The notes under the pieces are model-generated. The model was not told the origin of the DNA. It did not search any database and saw only the letters and a list, made by a program, of their open reading frames with translations. From positions 1 through 7,668 of the forward strand of contig JAKPUV010000873.1 of NCBI GenBank assembly GCA_029554925.1: a stretch of DNA of 7,668 bases. Reading direction: 5' to 3'. The translations under genes and the position numbers were made by a program. Origin of the DNA: Candidatus Hydrogenedentota bacterium (GTDB taxonomy: Bacteria > Hydrogenedentota > Hydrogenedentia > Hydrogenedentales > CAITNO01). Shown here one piece after another: positions 1-6,076 of the stretch. How positions within the stretch are numbered: the stretch's first letter is position 1; each line of letters begins with the position of its first letter.

Positions 1-1811
1 GCCGGTCCCGAGAGCAGCAGCCCCAGACGCAGGGGCTCGTCCGCCAGGTCCTGTCCCGCCACCGGCAGGTACACCGGCCCGATCTCAAAGGCCGCCAACC
101 GGGCGTTGCCCCGCTTGTGGTTGGTCTCAGCGTTGGCCAGAAGCCCAGGAATCAGGCTGGTCCGCATGCCCGCGTGGTTCTCGCTGAGGGGGTTTTGCAG
201 GAGGACCATCTCCCCGCAATACCCGCCCAGTCCCAAGCGCTGGACCGCCGCCGGGGAGCTGAAGGTCCAGTTGTAAAACTCCGACAACCCCCTGCTCACC
301 AAGCACTTGCGAAGAAGGGACACCTTCTTCTCGTGCGGGGCGAACACCTCCTCCGACTGGCGGACACGGGGAATGGTCGCGGGAACACGGTCATACCCGT
401 AGAACCGCACGATTTCCTCGATGAGGTCGGTCTCCATCTTCAGGTCATGGCGCCACGAGGGCACCCTCACGGTGATCCCGTCCGCGTTCTCTTGCTCCAC
501 TTGGCACCCCAGCCGTTCCAGAATGGTGCGCTGCTCGCGCGCGGGCACCGCCATGCCCAGAAACGCATCGGTCCGCGCGGTGCGTAGGGCAATGCTGCGG
601 GACGCGGGTTTCGTCGGGTATTCGTCAATGACCTCCTCCCGCACCGTGGCCCCCGCCAGTTCGCACATCAGCGCGGCGGCGCGGTCAATGGCGTACCGGG
701 CCATTTCGGGGTCGCTTCCCCGCTGGAAATGCTGGGCGGCCTCTGTGACCAGGCCGAGTTTCCGGGCGGTCCGCCGCACCGACGCAGGCTTGAACACGGC
801 GCTTTCGAGGAGGATCCGGGTGGTCCCGTCCCCCACTTCGCTGTCCGCGCCGCCCATGACGCCGGCCACGGCCTGGGGGTTCTTCGCGTCCGCAATGACC
901 AGCATGTCCGGTTCCAAGGCGCGTTTCATGCCGTCCAGCGTGGTGATGGCCTCGCCGGGGGCGGCGGTGCGCACCACGATCCGGTTCTCCGCCAGCAGGT
1001 CGAAATCGAAGGCGTGTAGCGGGTGGCCGGTCTCCAGCAGGACGTAATTGGTGATGTCCACGATGTTGCTGATGGGGCGCTGTCCGGCGGCGATGAGGCG
1101 CTGGGCCATCCACAGGGGCGACGGGCCGACCTTCACGTTCTCGAGGATGCGGGCCATGTAGCGCGGGCAGGCGTCCGTGTCCTCAATCCGGACGGACGAA
1201 ACCTCGGCGGCCTTTCCCCCCTTCTCCTCCAGCGCCACGGCGGGAACGCGCAGTTCCTTCCCGTAATAGGCGGCCAGTTCCCGGGCCACGCCGATCATGC
1301 ACGCCCAGTCGCCCCGGTTCGGCGTAACCTCAATCTCCACAACCACATCGTTGAGTCCCAGGTACTCCTTGGCGTCCATGCCGAGGGGGGCGTCCTCCGG
1401 CAGGATCATGAGGCCCGAGTGGTCCTCGCCGAGGCCCAGCTCGCGGGCGGAGCACATCATGCCCTGCGACTCGACGCCGCGCATCTTGCGCTTGCCGATG
1501 GCGAAGCCGCCGGGCAGGGTCGCGCCGATGACGGCCGCGGGCACCCGGTCCCCCGGCCTCATGTTCTTCGCGCCGCACACGATCTGGAGGGGCGTCTCCC
1601 CCGCCGTGTCCGTGCGGCACACGACCAGGTTGTCGGCGTCGGGATGCGGGTCAATGCTCAGGATCTGCCCGATGACCACGCCGGAAATCTCCTTTCCGGG
1701 CTCGGTCACCTTCTCAATCTCGAGGCCCAGCATGGTCAGGCGCTCGCAGAGCTCCTCCACCGACACGTCCAGGTCCACATAGTCCTTCAGCCAGTTCAGC
1801 GAGATCTGCAT
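1..1811 (-). CDS. pheT: Phenylalanyl-tRNA synthetase beta subunit, 3' end cut by window edge
   Basis: This is the beta subunit of the alpha2-beta2 phenylalanyl-tRNA synthetase, the cytoplasmic enzyme that charges tRNA-Phe. About 603 of the usual ~800 residues are present in one open frame with no stop; the C-terminal part, including the anticodon-binding FDX-ACB domain, lies beyond base 1. Visible parts are the MQISLNWLKDYVDLD start, a tRNA-binding OB domain at about residues 39-140 (IVCGAKNMRPGDRVPAA, GVESQGMMCSARELG), the B3/B4 editing region at about 215-370 (RPISNIVDITNYVLLETGHP, HAFDFDLL, AGVMGG), the B5 domain at about 400-475 (VPSWRHDLKMETDLIEEIVR, GYDRVP) and the start of the catalytic-like core. 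The conserved RFERGVDP-type motif reads HFQRGSDP here. The ATG at 1811 lies two bases after the pheS stop, so the two genes are co-transcribed and probably translationally coupled. Identity is certain. Confidence 0.97.
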   Translation of the reverse strand, partial: MQISLNWLKDYVDLDVSVEELCERLTMLGLEIEKVTEPGKEISGVVIGQILSIDPHPDADNLVVCRTDTAGETPLQIVCGAKNMRPGDRVPAAVIGATLPGGFAIGKRKMRGVESQGMMCSARELGLGEDHSGLMILPEDAPLGMDAKEYLGLNDVVVEIEVTPNRGDWACMIGVARELAAYYGKELRVPAVALEEKGGKAAEVSSVRIEDTDACPRYMARILENVKVGPSPLWMAQRLIAAGQRPISNIVDITNYVLLETGHPLHAFDFDLLAENRIVVRTAAPGEAITTLDGMKRALEPDMLVIADAKNPQAVAGVMGGADSEVGDGTTRILLESAVFKPASVRRTARKLGLVTEAAQHFQRGSDPEMARYAIDRAAALMCELAGATVREEVIDEYPTKPASRSIALRTARTDAFLGMAVPAREQRTILERLGCQVEQENADGITVRVPSWRHDLKMETDLIEEIVRFYGYDRVPATIPRVRQSEEVFAPHEKKVSLLRKCLVSRGLSEFYNWTFSSPAAVQRLGLGGYCGEMVLLQNPLSENHAGMRTSLIPGLLANAETNHKRGNARLAAFEIGPVYLPVAGQDLADEPLRLGLLLSGP

Positions 1812-1813
1812 GG

Positions 1814-2827
1814 TCAGAATTGCTCCACGAAACGGGTGTCGTTTTCATAAATGTGGCTGATGCTGCCAATGGCGTGGCGGACCATGGCGATGCGGTCCAG
1901 CCCCAGCCCGAAGGCGAATCCGGAATAGCGCTCGTAGTCGTAGTTGACGGCGCGGAACACCTCCGGGTGCACCATGCCGCAGCCCAGCACCTCCAGCCAG
2001 CGGCTCTTGACCGCGCCGGTCTGGCGGTCCACGGCGGTCCAGAGGATGTCCATCTCCGCCGACGGCTCCGTGAAGGGGAAGAAATGGGGCCGGAACCGGA
2101 TCTGCGTGTCGGGCCCGAAAAAGGCCTGCACAAACTTCATCAGGGTGCCCTTCAGGTCCGTGAAGGTGACCCCCTCGTCCACCAGCAGCCCCTCGAGCTG
2201 GAAGAACATGGGGCTGTGGGTGGCGTCGTTGTCCACGCGGTAGACCCGCCCCGGCACCACCACGGCCACCGGCGGCTTGGCCCGCTCCATCACCCGGATC
2301 TGCACCGGGGATGTCTGCGTGCGCAGCACCACGCCCGGCTTCACGAAAAAGGTGTCGTGCGAGTCGCGGGCCGGGTGGTCCGACGGCGTGTTCAGGGCGT
2401 CGAAGTTGTAGTACTCCGACTCGATGTCCGGCCCCTGGGCCACCTGGAACCCCATTTCCGAGAAGATGCCGACAATTTCCCCCGCCACCTGGTTCAGCAC
2501 ATGCGTGTGCCCCAGCGGGAACCCGGTCCGGCCGGGCAGCGAGAAGTCGCAGGCGGACTCCACGGCGCGCCGGGCCTCGGCCTCCCCTTCCAGCGCGGTC
2601 TTCCGCGCGTCCAGGGCCTGCGAGAGGGCGTCGCGGGTCTCGTTGGCGGCCTGCCCGGCCGCCGGACGCTCCTCGGCGGGGAGGGCCGCGAGGCTCTTCA
2701 GGATTTCGGTGATCTGCCCCTTGCGGCCGAGGAACCGCACGCGGATGTCCTCCAGGGCCTTCAGGTCGTCGCACCCGGCAATGACGCCCAGGGCGTCCTG
2801 CCGAAGCTCATTCAGGCGTTCTTTCAT
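1814..2827 (-). CDS. pheS: Phenylalanyl-tRNA synthetase alpha subunit
   Basis: This is the catalytic alpha subunit of phenylalanyl-tRNA synthetase, a class II aminoacyl-tRNA synthetase. From the ATG at 2827 it is 337 aa (E. coli PheS is 327). The N-terminal coiled-coil arm (about 1-90) holds the family signature VRFLGRKGQ. The class II core follows: RTQTSPVQIR (169-178), PGRVYR (192-197), THSPMFFQLEGL (203-214), FPFTEPSAEMD (250-260), GCGMVHP (282-288) and GFAFGLGLDR (303-312). The usual MFHQ reads MFFQ, so the histidine of that motif is replaced by phenylalanine. The frame stays open upstream to a TTG at 2866, but the ATG gives a normal-length N terminus. The purine stretch AGAGGA sits only one base before the ATG, so the start is likely rather than certain. 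It is followed after two bases by pheT and preceded by yggS 54 bases away. Confidence 0.96.
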   Translation of the reverse strand: MKERLNELRQDALGVIAGCDDLKALEDIRVRFLGRKGQITEILKSLAALPAEERPAAGQAANETRDALSQALDARKTALEGEAEARRAVESACDFSLPGRTGFPLGHTHVLNQVAGEIVGIFSEMGFQVAQGPDIESEYYNFDALNTPSDHPARDSHDTFFVKPGVVLRTQTSPVQIRVMERAKPPVAVVVPGRVYRVDNDATHSPMFFQLEGLLVDEGVTFTDLKGTLMKFVQAFFGPDTQIRFRPHFFPFTEPSAEMDILWTAVDRQTGAVKSRWLEVLGCGMVHPEVFRAVNYDYERYSGFAFGLGLDRIAMVRHAIGSISHIYENDTRFVEQF

Positions 2828-2865
2828 GTCCTCTTTCAAATCCTTGCAAGTAATTGGTTTATGCA

Positions 2866-2883
2866 AAACGGGATACCCCGTTT
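2866..2883 (-). terminator. Hairpin with short T run between yggS and pheS (weak terminator or attenuator)
   Basis: Read on the minus strand, AAACGGG, loop GTAT, CCCGTTT forms a perfect 7-bp stem beginning at the yggS stop codon and ending in TTTT. It lies in the 54-base gap before pheS. The stem is short and the T run is only four, so it may be a partial terminator, an mRNA-stabilising end or nothing. No leader peptide or T-box fits in the gap. Confidence 0.3.
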
Positions 2884-3550
2884 ACACGCCCTCAAACAGC
2901 GCGCGCCCGACGCGCACCTGGGTCGAGCCCTCCTCGATGGCGGTCTCGAAGTCGTCCGTCATGCCCATGGAGACTTCCGGGAGGCCGTGCGCGTCCGCCA
3001 GCCGTTTCAACCCGGAGAAGCACTGCCGGAGCGTCGTCTCCGGCGCGCCGAACGGCGCCATGGTCATCAGTCCCTCGATGCGCAGCCGGTCAAACCCGCG
3101 CAGGGTGTCCCACTGCGCCGCGAAGGTCGCCGGGGTGAACCCGTGCTTGGACTCCTCGCCCGACACGTTCACCTCCACCAGCACGCGGAGGATGCGGTTC
3201 TGCTCCTCGCAGCGCTTCTGGAGGGCCTCCGCCGCCTTCACCCGGTCCAGCGCGTCAAAACACGCGCAGTGCGCGGCCACTTCCGGGGCCTTCCGCGTCT
3301 GGAGCGGGCCGATGAGGTGCCACACAATGTCCTCCGGCGCCTCCAGCACCTTCGGCACCGCCAGCTCCACCCGGTTCTCCGCCATCTCCCGCACCCCCAG
3401 CCGGTGCAGTTCCCGGATTTCCGCCATGCCGACGGTCTTCGTGACCGCGACCAGGCGCACCGCGTCCGCCGGACGCCCGGCCCGCGCGGCCGCGGCGCGG
3501 ATCCGGTCCTGAATCCGCCGCAGGTTGTCGGAAATGGCGTTCAAATTCAA
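2882..3550 (-). CDS. yggS: YggS/PROSC-family PLP homeostasis protein
   Basis: This is a member of the YggS/YlmE/PLPBP family, single-domain fold-type III PLP-binding proteins in the cytoplasm. They have no proven catalytic activity and help keep pyridoxal phosphate and amino/keto-acid pools balanced. From the TTG at 3550 it is 222 aa, normal for the family. Visible signatures are LVAVTKTV with the PLP-binding lysine at about residue 38, the HLIGPLQTRK motif (usually HFIGxLQxNK), LVEVNVSGEESKHG, GLMTMAP, and the C-terminal phosphate-binding run SMGMTDDFETAIEEGSTQVR ending in VGRALFEGV. The frame extends to a GTG at 3586, but that codon has no Shine-Dalgarno, while the TTG has GGAAGGG eight bases upstream and matches the usual family N terminus. 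A second TTG lies two codons in. It heads a yggS-pheS-pheT run on the minus strand. The function is well supported; the start is moderately so. Confidence 0.93.
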   Translation of the reverse strand: MNLNAISDNLRRIQDRIRAAAARAGRPADAVRLVAVTKTVGMAEIRELHRLGVREMAENRVELAVPKVLEAPEDIVWHLIGPLQTRKAPEVAAHCACFDALDRVKAAEALQKRCEEQNRILRVLVEVNVSGEESKHGFTPATFAAQWDTLRGFDRLRIEGLMTMAPFGAPETTLRQCFSGLKRLADAHGLPEVSMGMTDDFETAIEEGSTQVRVGRALFEGV

Positions 3551-3558
3551 GGGAGAAA

Positions 3559-3565
3559 CCCTTCC
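3559..3565 (-). promoter_or_regulatory. Ribosome binding site deciding the yggS TTG start
   Basis: On the minus strand GGAAGGG lies eight bases before the TTG at 3550. No comparable purine run precedes the alternative GTG at 3586, where the upstream bases are pyrimidine-rich (TTACCTTCCCT). This is the main reason for calling the shorter protein. Confidence 0.5.
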
Positions 3566-3596
3566 GGGGAAAACGGGAAGACGCACAGGGAAGGTA

Positions 3597-3626
3597 AGAA
3601 TAATCCGCAGGGCCGGAGCGGTGCAA
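3597..3626 (-). promoter_or_regulatory. Possible weak promoter for yggS-pheS-pheT
   Basis: On the minus strand a TTGCAC (3626-3621) and a TATTCT (3602-3597) are spaced by 18 bases, giving 3/6 and 4/6 matches to the sigma70 boxes. Transcription would begin near 3590, which leaves about 40 bases of leader to the TTG at 3550 and almost none before the GTG at 3586. The match is weak, and in a GC-rich genome of unknown sigma preference it is only a suggestion. Confidence 0.28.
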
Positions 3627-3649
3627 CTTTGGCGGCGGCGGCGCGCGTT

Positions 3650-3685
3650 GTGGACGAAGTGGACGGTGTGGACGAAGTGGACAGC
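3650..3685. repeat. Tandem 9-base repeat array, four units (GTGGACNNN)
   Basis: Four consecutive 9-base units read GTGGACGAA, GTGGACGGT, GTGGACGAA and GTGGACAGC. The hexamer GTGGAC is invariant and only the last three bases change. The array lies between the end of the ThuA gene and the start of yggS, outside any supported gene. The same unit occurs at 5908-6004, so it is a dispersed family rather than a local slippage. Any reading frame through it (VDE/VDG repeats) is part of no recognisable protein. Confidence 0.85.
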
Positions 3686-3687
3686 AC

Positions 3688-3766
3688 GCGCGCGGAGCGC
3701 GCCGTGGAGTGCGGCAGCTTGCTGCCGCCTTTCTTCGCGCGGGCTTGCCCGCGCGGGCGGTACTCC
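3688..3766. repeat. REP-like cluster of three hairpins with an enclosing 5-bp stem
   Basis: Three GC-rich stem-loops follow each other. The first is 3688-3693 with 3697-3702 (loop GGA), the second is 3711-3718 with 3721-3728 (8 bp, TT loop) and the third is 3736-3744 with 3747-3755 (9 bp, TT loop). All three stems are perfect. GGAGT at 3706-3710 pairs with ACTCC at 3762-3766 and encloses the second and third hairpins, so the unit could fold as a three-way junction. The cluster abuts the 9-base array on one side and ends four bases from the stop codon of the ThuA gene. It resembles REP/BIME-type repeats and may also act as the 3' end of the isomerase-ThuA transcript. No T run follows, so classical intrinsic termination is not evident. 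Confidence 0.7.
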
Positions 3767-3769
3767 GGC

Positions 3770-4948
3770 CTACTTCTCCGGGGCCAGCCCGCAGGCCCAG
3801 GCGGTGCCGCGCCGGAAGAGCTCTCCGACGGCAGCCGGCGCATAGGCGGCCCCGTTGTGGCCGAGCACACAGTGAAACACCCGGAGCCCCGGCGTGTCCA
3901 CGGTGAACGCGATGGGATATTCCTTCCCGTCCACCTTGCTTACGGCGTCGCACAGCACATGAATGGGTGTCGTTCCGTCGAGGCAGGTGTACAGCTCGTC
4001 CGTGGTCTGGAAATCCTTCATGCCCTGGACCAACGGATGGGCCGCATCCCGGACGCGCACGGTGAACTCCCCGTGGGGATCGTGGGCGCGGAAGGCGGGG
4101 TTCCAGACCCGGCCCGCGGTGGTGACAAAGTCCGGCCATTCCTGAAAGGCGCCGCACGCGAAATGGGTCAGCACCACGCCGCGCCCGCTCTCCGCGTACC
4201 GGCGCAGCCGCTCCCCTTCCACCGCCCCCATCGGGATGTTTTCCGCGTAGTTCTTGAAATGCACCACCACGGCGTCAAAGGCCGGCAGCAGCGAGGAGCC
4301 CACCGTCGCCGGGCTCTCGCAGACATAGGTCTCCAGCCGGTTGTCGGCGCGCATCACCTCCACGAACGCGCGGCTGGTCTCGGGCCACGGATGTCCCGGA
4401 TAGTCCTCCCCCGTCACCACCAGCACCCGCTTCTTCGCCGCGCCCTCCGGTTTTGGACGCCCCAGCAGCGCTACCTCGCCCAGGGCGGGAACGGCGCCGT
4501 TTTCCCCGGCGCACGCCACCAGAAGCTCCGCCTGTCCGGCGGGCACGGGCAGCAGCACCCGCGCGGGCACGGGTTTTCCCTGGTCAAAGGCCGCCGCCGT
4601 CACCGGGGGCAGCACTTCCTGCCAAACCACGGGGTCCCCCGTTCCAAACGCCACGGACTGCCGGGGCAGCTTCTTGCCCTGGGCAGTGAACGCCATGCCC
4701 AGCAGATACTCGCAGTCCTCTTTCATTCCCGTGACGGTGAATTCGGCCCGCGCCGGATCCCCGCCGGTGGTCTTCTTCAGGACCGGCCCGTCCGTCCCCT
4801 CCTCCCCCGCGCGGGCGACTACCTGGAAACCGGTCGGGAACAGGTGGGACTCCCAGACCTCCGCGGCGTGGCCCGCCGTCGCCGCCATCATCCCCGCGAG
4901 GAGCGCGAAGCCCGCCGCCCGCACTGGGCAAAATCGTCCTGTGTTCAC
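3770..4948 (-). CDS. Secreted ThuA-domain protein with an unidentified N-terminal domain
   Basis: This is a 392-aa exported protein ending in a ThuA-like domain (trehalose-utilisation family, class I glutamine amidotransferase-like fold). ThuA-type proteins are linked to sugar catabolism; the exact reaction here is unknown. A signal peptide (positively charged start, hydrophobic run FALLAGMMAATAG, cleavage near A28/A29) is followed by about 140 beta-rich residues I do not recognise (30-170). The ThuA domain (174-390) contains VLVVTGEDYPGHPWPET (H186, W188), AVVVHFKNY, LTHFACGAFQEWPDF (H262), RAHDPHGEF, HPLVQGMKDFQTTDELYTCL, SKVDGKEYPIAF and RVFHCVLGHN (H364), the pattern usual in planctomycete-type ThuA proteins. 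The GTG start at 4948 overlaps the stop of the isomerase gene in a GTGA, with GAGGAG eight bases upstream, so translation is probably coupled. The frame is open further upstream, but the signal peptide and ribosome site fix this start. Confidence 0.9.
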   Translation of the reverse strand: MNTGRFCPVRAAGFALLAGMMAATAGHAAEVWESHLFPTGFQVVARAGEEGTDGPVLKKTTGGDPARAEFTVTGMKEDCEYLLGMAFTAQGKKLPRQSVAFGTGDPVVWQEVLPPVTAAAFDQGKPVPARVLLPVPAGQAELLVACAGENGAVPALGEVALLGRPKPEGAAKKRVLVVTGEDYPGHPWPETSRAFVEVMRADNRLETYVCESPATVGSSLLPAFDAVVVHFKNYAENIPMGAVEGERLRRYAESGRGVVLTHFACGAFQEWPDFVTTAGRVWNPAFRAHDPHGEFTVRVRDAAHPLVQGMKDFQTTDELYTCLDGTTPIHVLCDAVSKVDGKEYPIAFTVDTPGLRVFHCVLGHNGAAYAPAAVGELFRRGTAWACGLAPEK

Positions 4949-5820
4949 AGTCCGGTCTCCTCGGGGATGTTGAGTTCCTTCAGCGTTCCGCGCAGCCACG
5001 CGAGGGACTTCTCGATGAGCGGCCCGCCCTGCCCCTCGCACTCCATGCTCAGGGTGCCCGTGAACCCGCCGTCGCGGAGGATTTCCAGGCACCGGCGGAT
5101 GTTGTCCGCGTTCACGCCCTCGCCGATGGCGCACTGGCTGACGGCGATGCCCGTCTGGCCGCCGCGCGCCACCGCGGCGAGGGACTCGCTCACGTCCTTC
5201 ACATGCACATGGCGGATGCGGCCGAGGAAGCGGCGGCAGAAATGCACGGGGTCCTGCCCCGCGATGAACGAGTTGCCCGTGTCGAGGTTCAGGTTGAAGA
5301 ACGGGCTGTCGCAGAAGCCCAGCATCTCCTCCAGCCGGTCGGGGTTCGTGGTGAAATACCCGTGCACCTCGATGTTCACATGGATTTCATAGGCCTCGGC
5401 GACGGCGACGATTTCCCGGTACATCCGCCGCATCTGCGCCATGGACTCCGCCTCCGTCAGGTCCGCCGGCTTGTGCAGGCCGTCCGTGGTGGCGATGCAG
5501 GGGCACCCGGCCAGCTTCGCCCACGGGAGGGACTTCAGCACATAGGGCAGCCCGCGCGACGGGCCGTCCGCGCCGGAAAGCGGAAACGCCGCGTCCACCT
5601 GGGAGAAGCGGAGGCCCAGCGCCTCCATCCGGCGGCGCAGCAGCAGCGGGTCCTCATACAGCGCCACATGCGGCTGGTACCCCAGCCCGTGGATCCAGCT
5701 CACGCCGTCAATGAGCCCGCATTCGATGCGGCCCACGCCCTGCCCATGCGCCCACTGGACGCACTTGTCGAAGTCCCAGTAGGCGCTGTTGAACGCGTCC
5801 GTGTGAAATCCGATCCGCAT
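4945..5820 (-). CDS. Sugar phosphate isomerase/epimerase-like TIM-barrel protein
   Basis: This is a 291-aa soluble protein of the xylose-isomerase-like/AP-endonuclease-2 TIM-barrel superfamily. These are divalent-metal enzymes that isomerise or epimerise sugars, keto-sugars or inositols. The start MRIGFHTDAFNSAYWDF is typical of this group. The likely metal ligands appear in the expected order: E151 (VNIEVHG), D180 (NLDTGN), H206 (HVHVKD) and E260 (SMECEG). There is no signal peptide, so it should act in the cytoplasm. The ATG at 5820 has AGGAG eight bases upstream; the frame continues upstream to 6156 but that stretch runs through a repeat and holds nothing protein-like. Its stop overlaps the GTG start of the ThuA-domain gene by four bases, so both belong to one operon, probably for degradation of an oxidised or modified sugar. 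The substrate cannot be read from the sequence. Confidence 0.9.
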   Translation of the reverse strand: MRIGFHTDAFNSAYWDFDKCVQWAHGQGVGRIECGLIDGVSWIHGLGYQPHVALYEDPLLLRRRMEALGLRFSQVDAAFPLSGADGPSRGLPYVLKSLPWAKLAGCPCIATTDGLHKPADLTEAESMAQMRRMYREIVAVAEAYEIHVNIEVHGYFTTNPDRLEEMLGFCDSPFFNLNLDTGNSFIAGQDPVHFCRRFLGRIRHVHVKDVSESLAAVARGGQTGIAVSQCAIGEGVNADNIRRCLEILRDGGFTGTLSMECEGQGGPLIEKSLAWLRGTLKELNIPEETGL

Positions 5821-5869
5821 GGTGCCGTCTCCTGTGTTCGCCCCGGCAGACGCGGGGGCCGCCTGCGGC

Positions 5870-5899
5870 AAGATAGCAGAAAGCCCGGCGGCGAATAAA
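5870..5899 (-). promoter_or_regulatory. Possible promoter for the isomerase-ThuA operon
   Basis: On the minus strand TATCTT (5875-5870), preceded by an extended -10 TGC, follows a poor -35 candidate TTTATT (5899-5894) at 18 bases. The -10 ends about 49 bases before the ATG at 5820. The extended -10 makes it believable, but the -35 box is weak. Confidence 0.33.
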
Positions 5900-5907
5900 G
5901 CGGGGGA

Positions 5908-5943
5908 ATGGACGAAGTGGACAGAGTGGACGTTGTGGACAGG
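5908..5943. repeat. Left array of inverted 9-base repeats, four units
   Basis: The units read ATGGACGAA, GTGGACAGA, GTGGACGTT and GTGGACAGG. This is the same family as the array at 3650-3685, in the same orientation. It lies in the divergent intergenic region between the isomerase gene and the membrane-protein gene. Confidence 0.83.
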
Positions 5944-5968
5944 ACAGCCCCGCGCGGGCAGCATTCTT

Positions 5969-6004
5969 TCTGTCCACTCCGTCCACCTCGCCCACAACGT
6001 CCAC
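5969..6004. repeat. Right array of inverted 9-base repeats, four units on the opposite strand
   Basis: Read on the plus strand the units are TCTGTCCAC, TCCGTCCAC, CTCGCCCAC and AACGTCCAC, the reverse complement of the GTGGAC unit. One unit carries a T-to-C change in the core. The array faces the one at 5908-5943 across 25 bases that contain the perfect palindrome CCCGCGCGGG (5949-5958). The two arrays can pair over four units with roughly three quarters of bases matching, giving a long imperfect hairpin. Confidence 0.8.
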
Positions 6005-6026
6005 TTCTCCGGCGCGCCGCGCGCGC

Positions 6027-6056
6027 TTGAGGCGCTTTCGCCGCGCATGCTATAAC
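6027..6056 (+). promoter_or_regulatory. Sigma70-type promoter for the membrane-protein gene
   Basis: TTGAGG (6027-6032) and TATAAC (6051-6056) are spaced by 18 bases, matching the consensus at 4/6 and 5/6. A TG two bases before the -10 (TGCTATAAC) adds an extended -10 element. The start of transcription should fall near 6063, leaving a leader of about 15 bases with the GGAGG ribosome site at 6065-6069. It is the best promoter-like sequence in the window. Confidence 0.55.
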
Positions 6057-6076
6057 CGGCGCACGGAGGCCCGCCC

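Noticed and set aside
2828..2881. Phenylalanine leader peptide or T-box upstream of pheS.
   Set aside because: The gap is only 54 bases, with no phenylalanine-rich short frame and no T-box sequence.
3650..3685. CRISPR array.
   Set aside because: Units are 9 bases with 3-base variable parts, there are no spacers of 25-40 bases and no cas genes nearby.
3255..4157. A 300-codon minus-strand frame bridging yggS, the repeat region and the ThuA gene.
   Set aside because: It is out of frame with both genes, of biased composition, and passes through the hairpin cluster without protein-like features.
1820..5392. A 1190-codon open frame on the plus strand, antisense to pheS, yggS, the ThuA gene and the isomerase gene.
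   Set aside because: It is rich in H, G, R, A and P, has no domain or signal, and lies opposite four well-supported genes. In a genome with G/C-rich third positions stops are rare on the opposite strand, so the length is not evidence.
5819..6055. Short plus-strand frame over the facing repeat arrays, giving WTKWTEWT and SVHSVH peptides.
   Set aside because: The periodic peptide is simply the 9-base repeat translated; there is no ribosome site or homologous domain.
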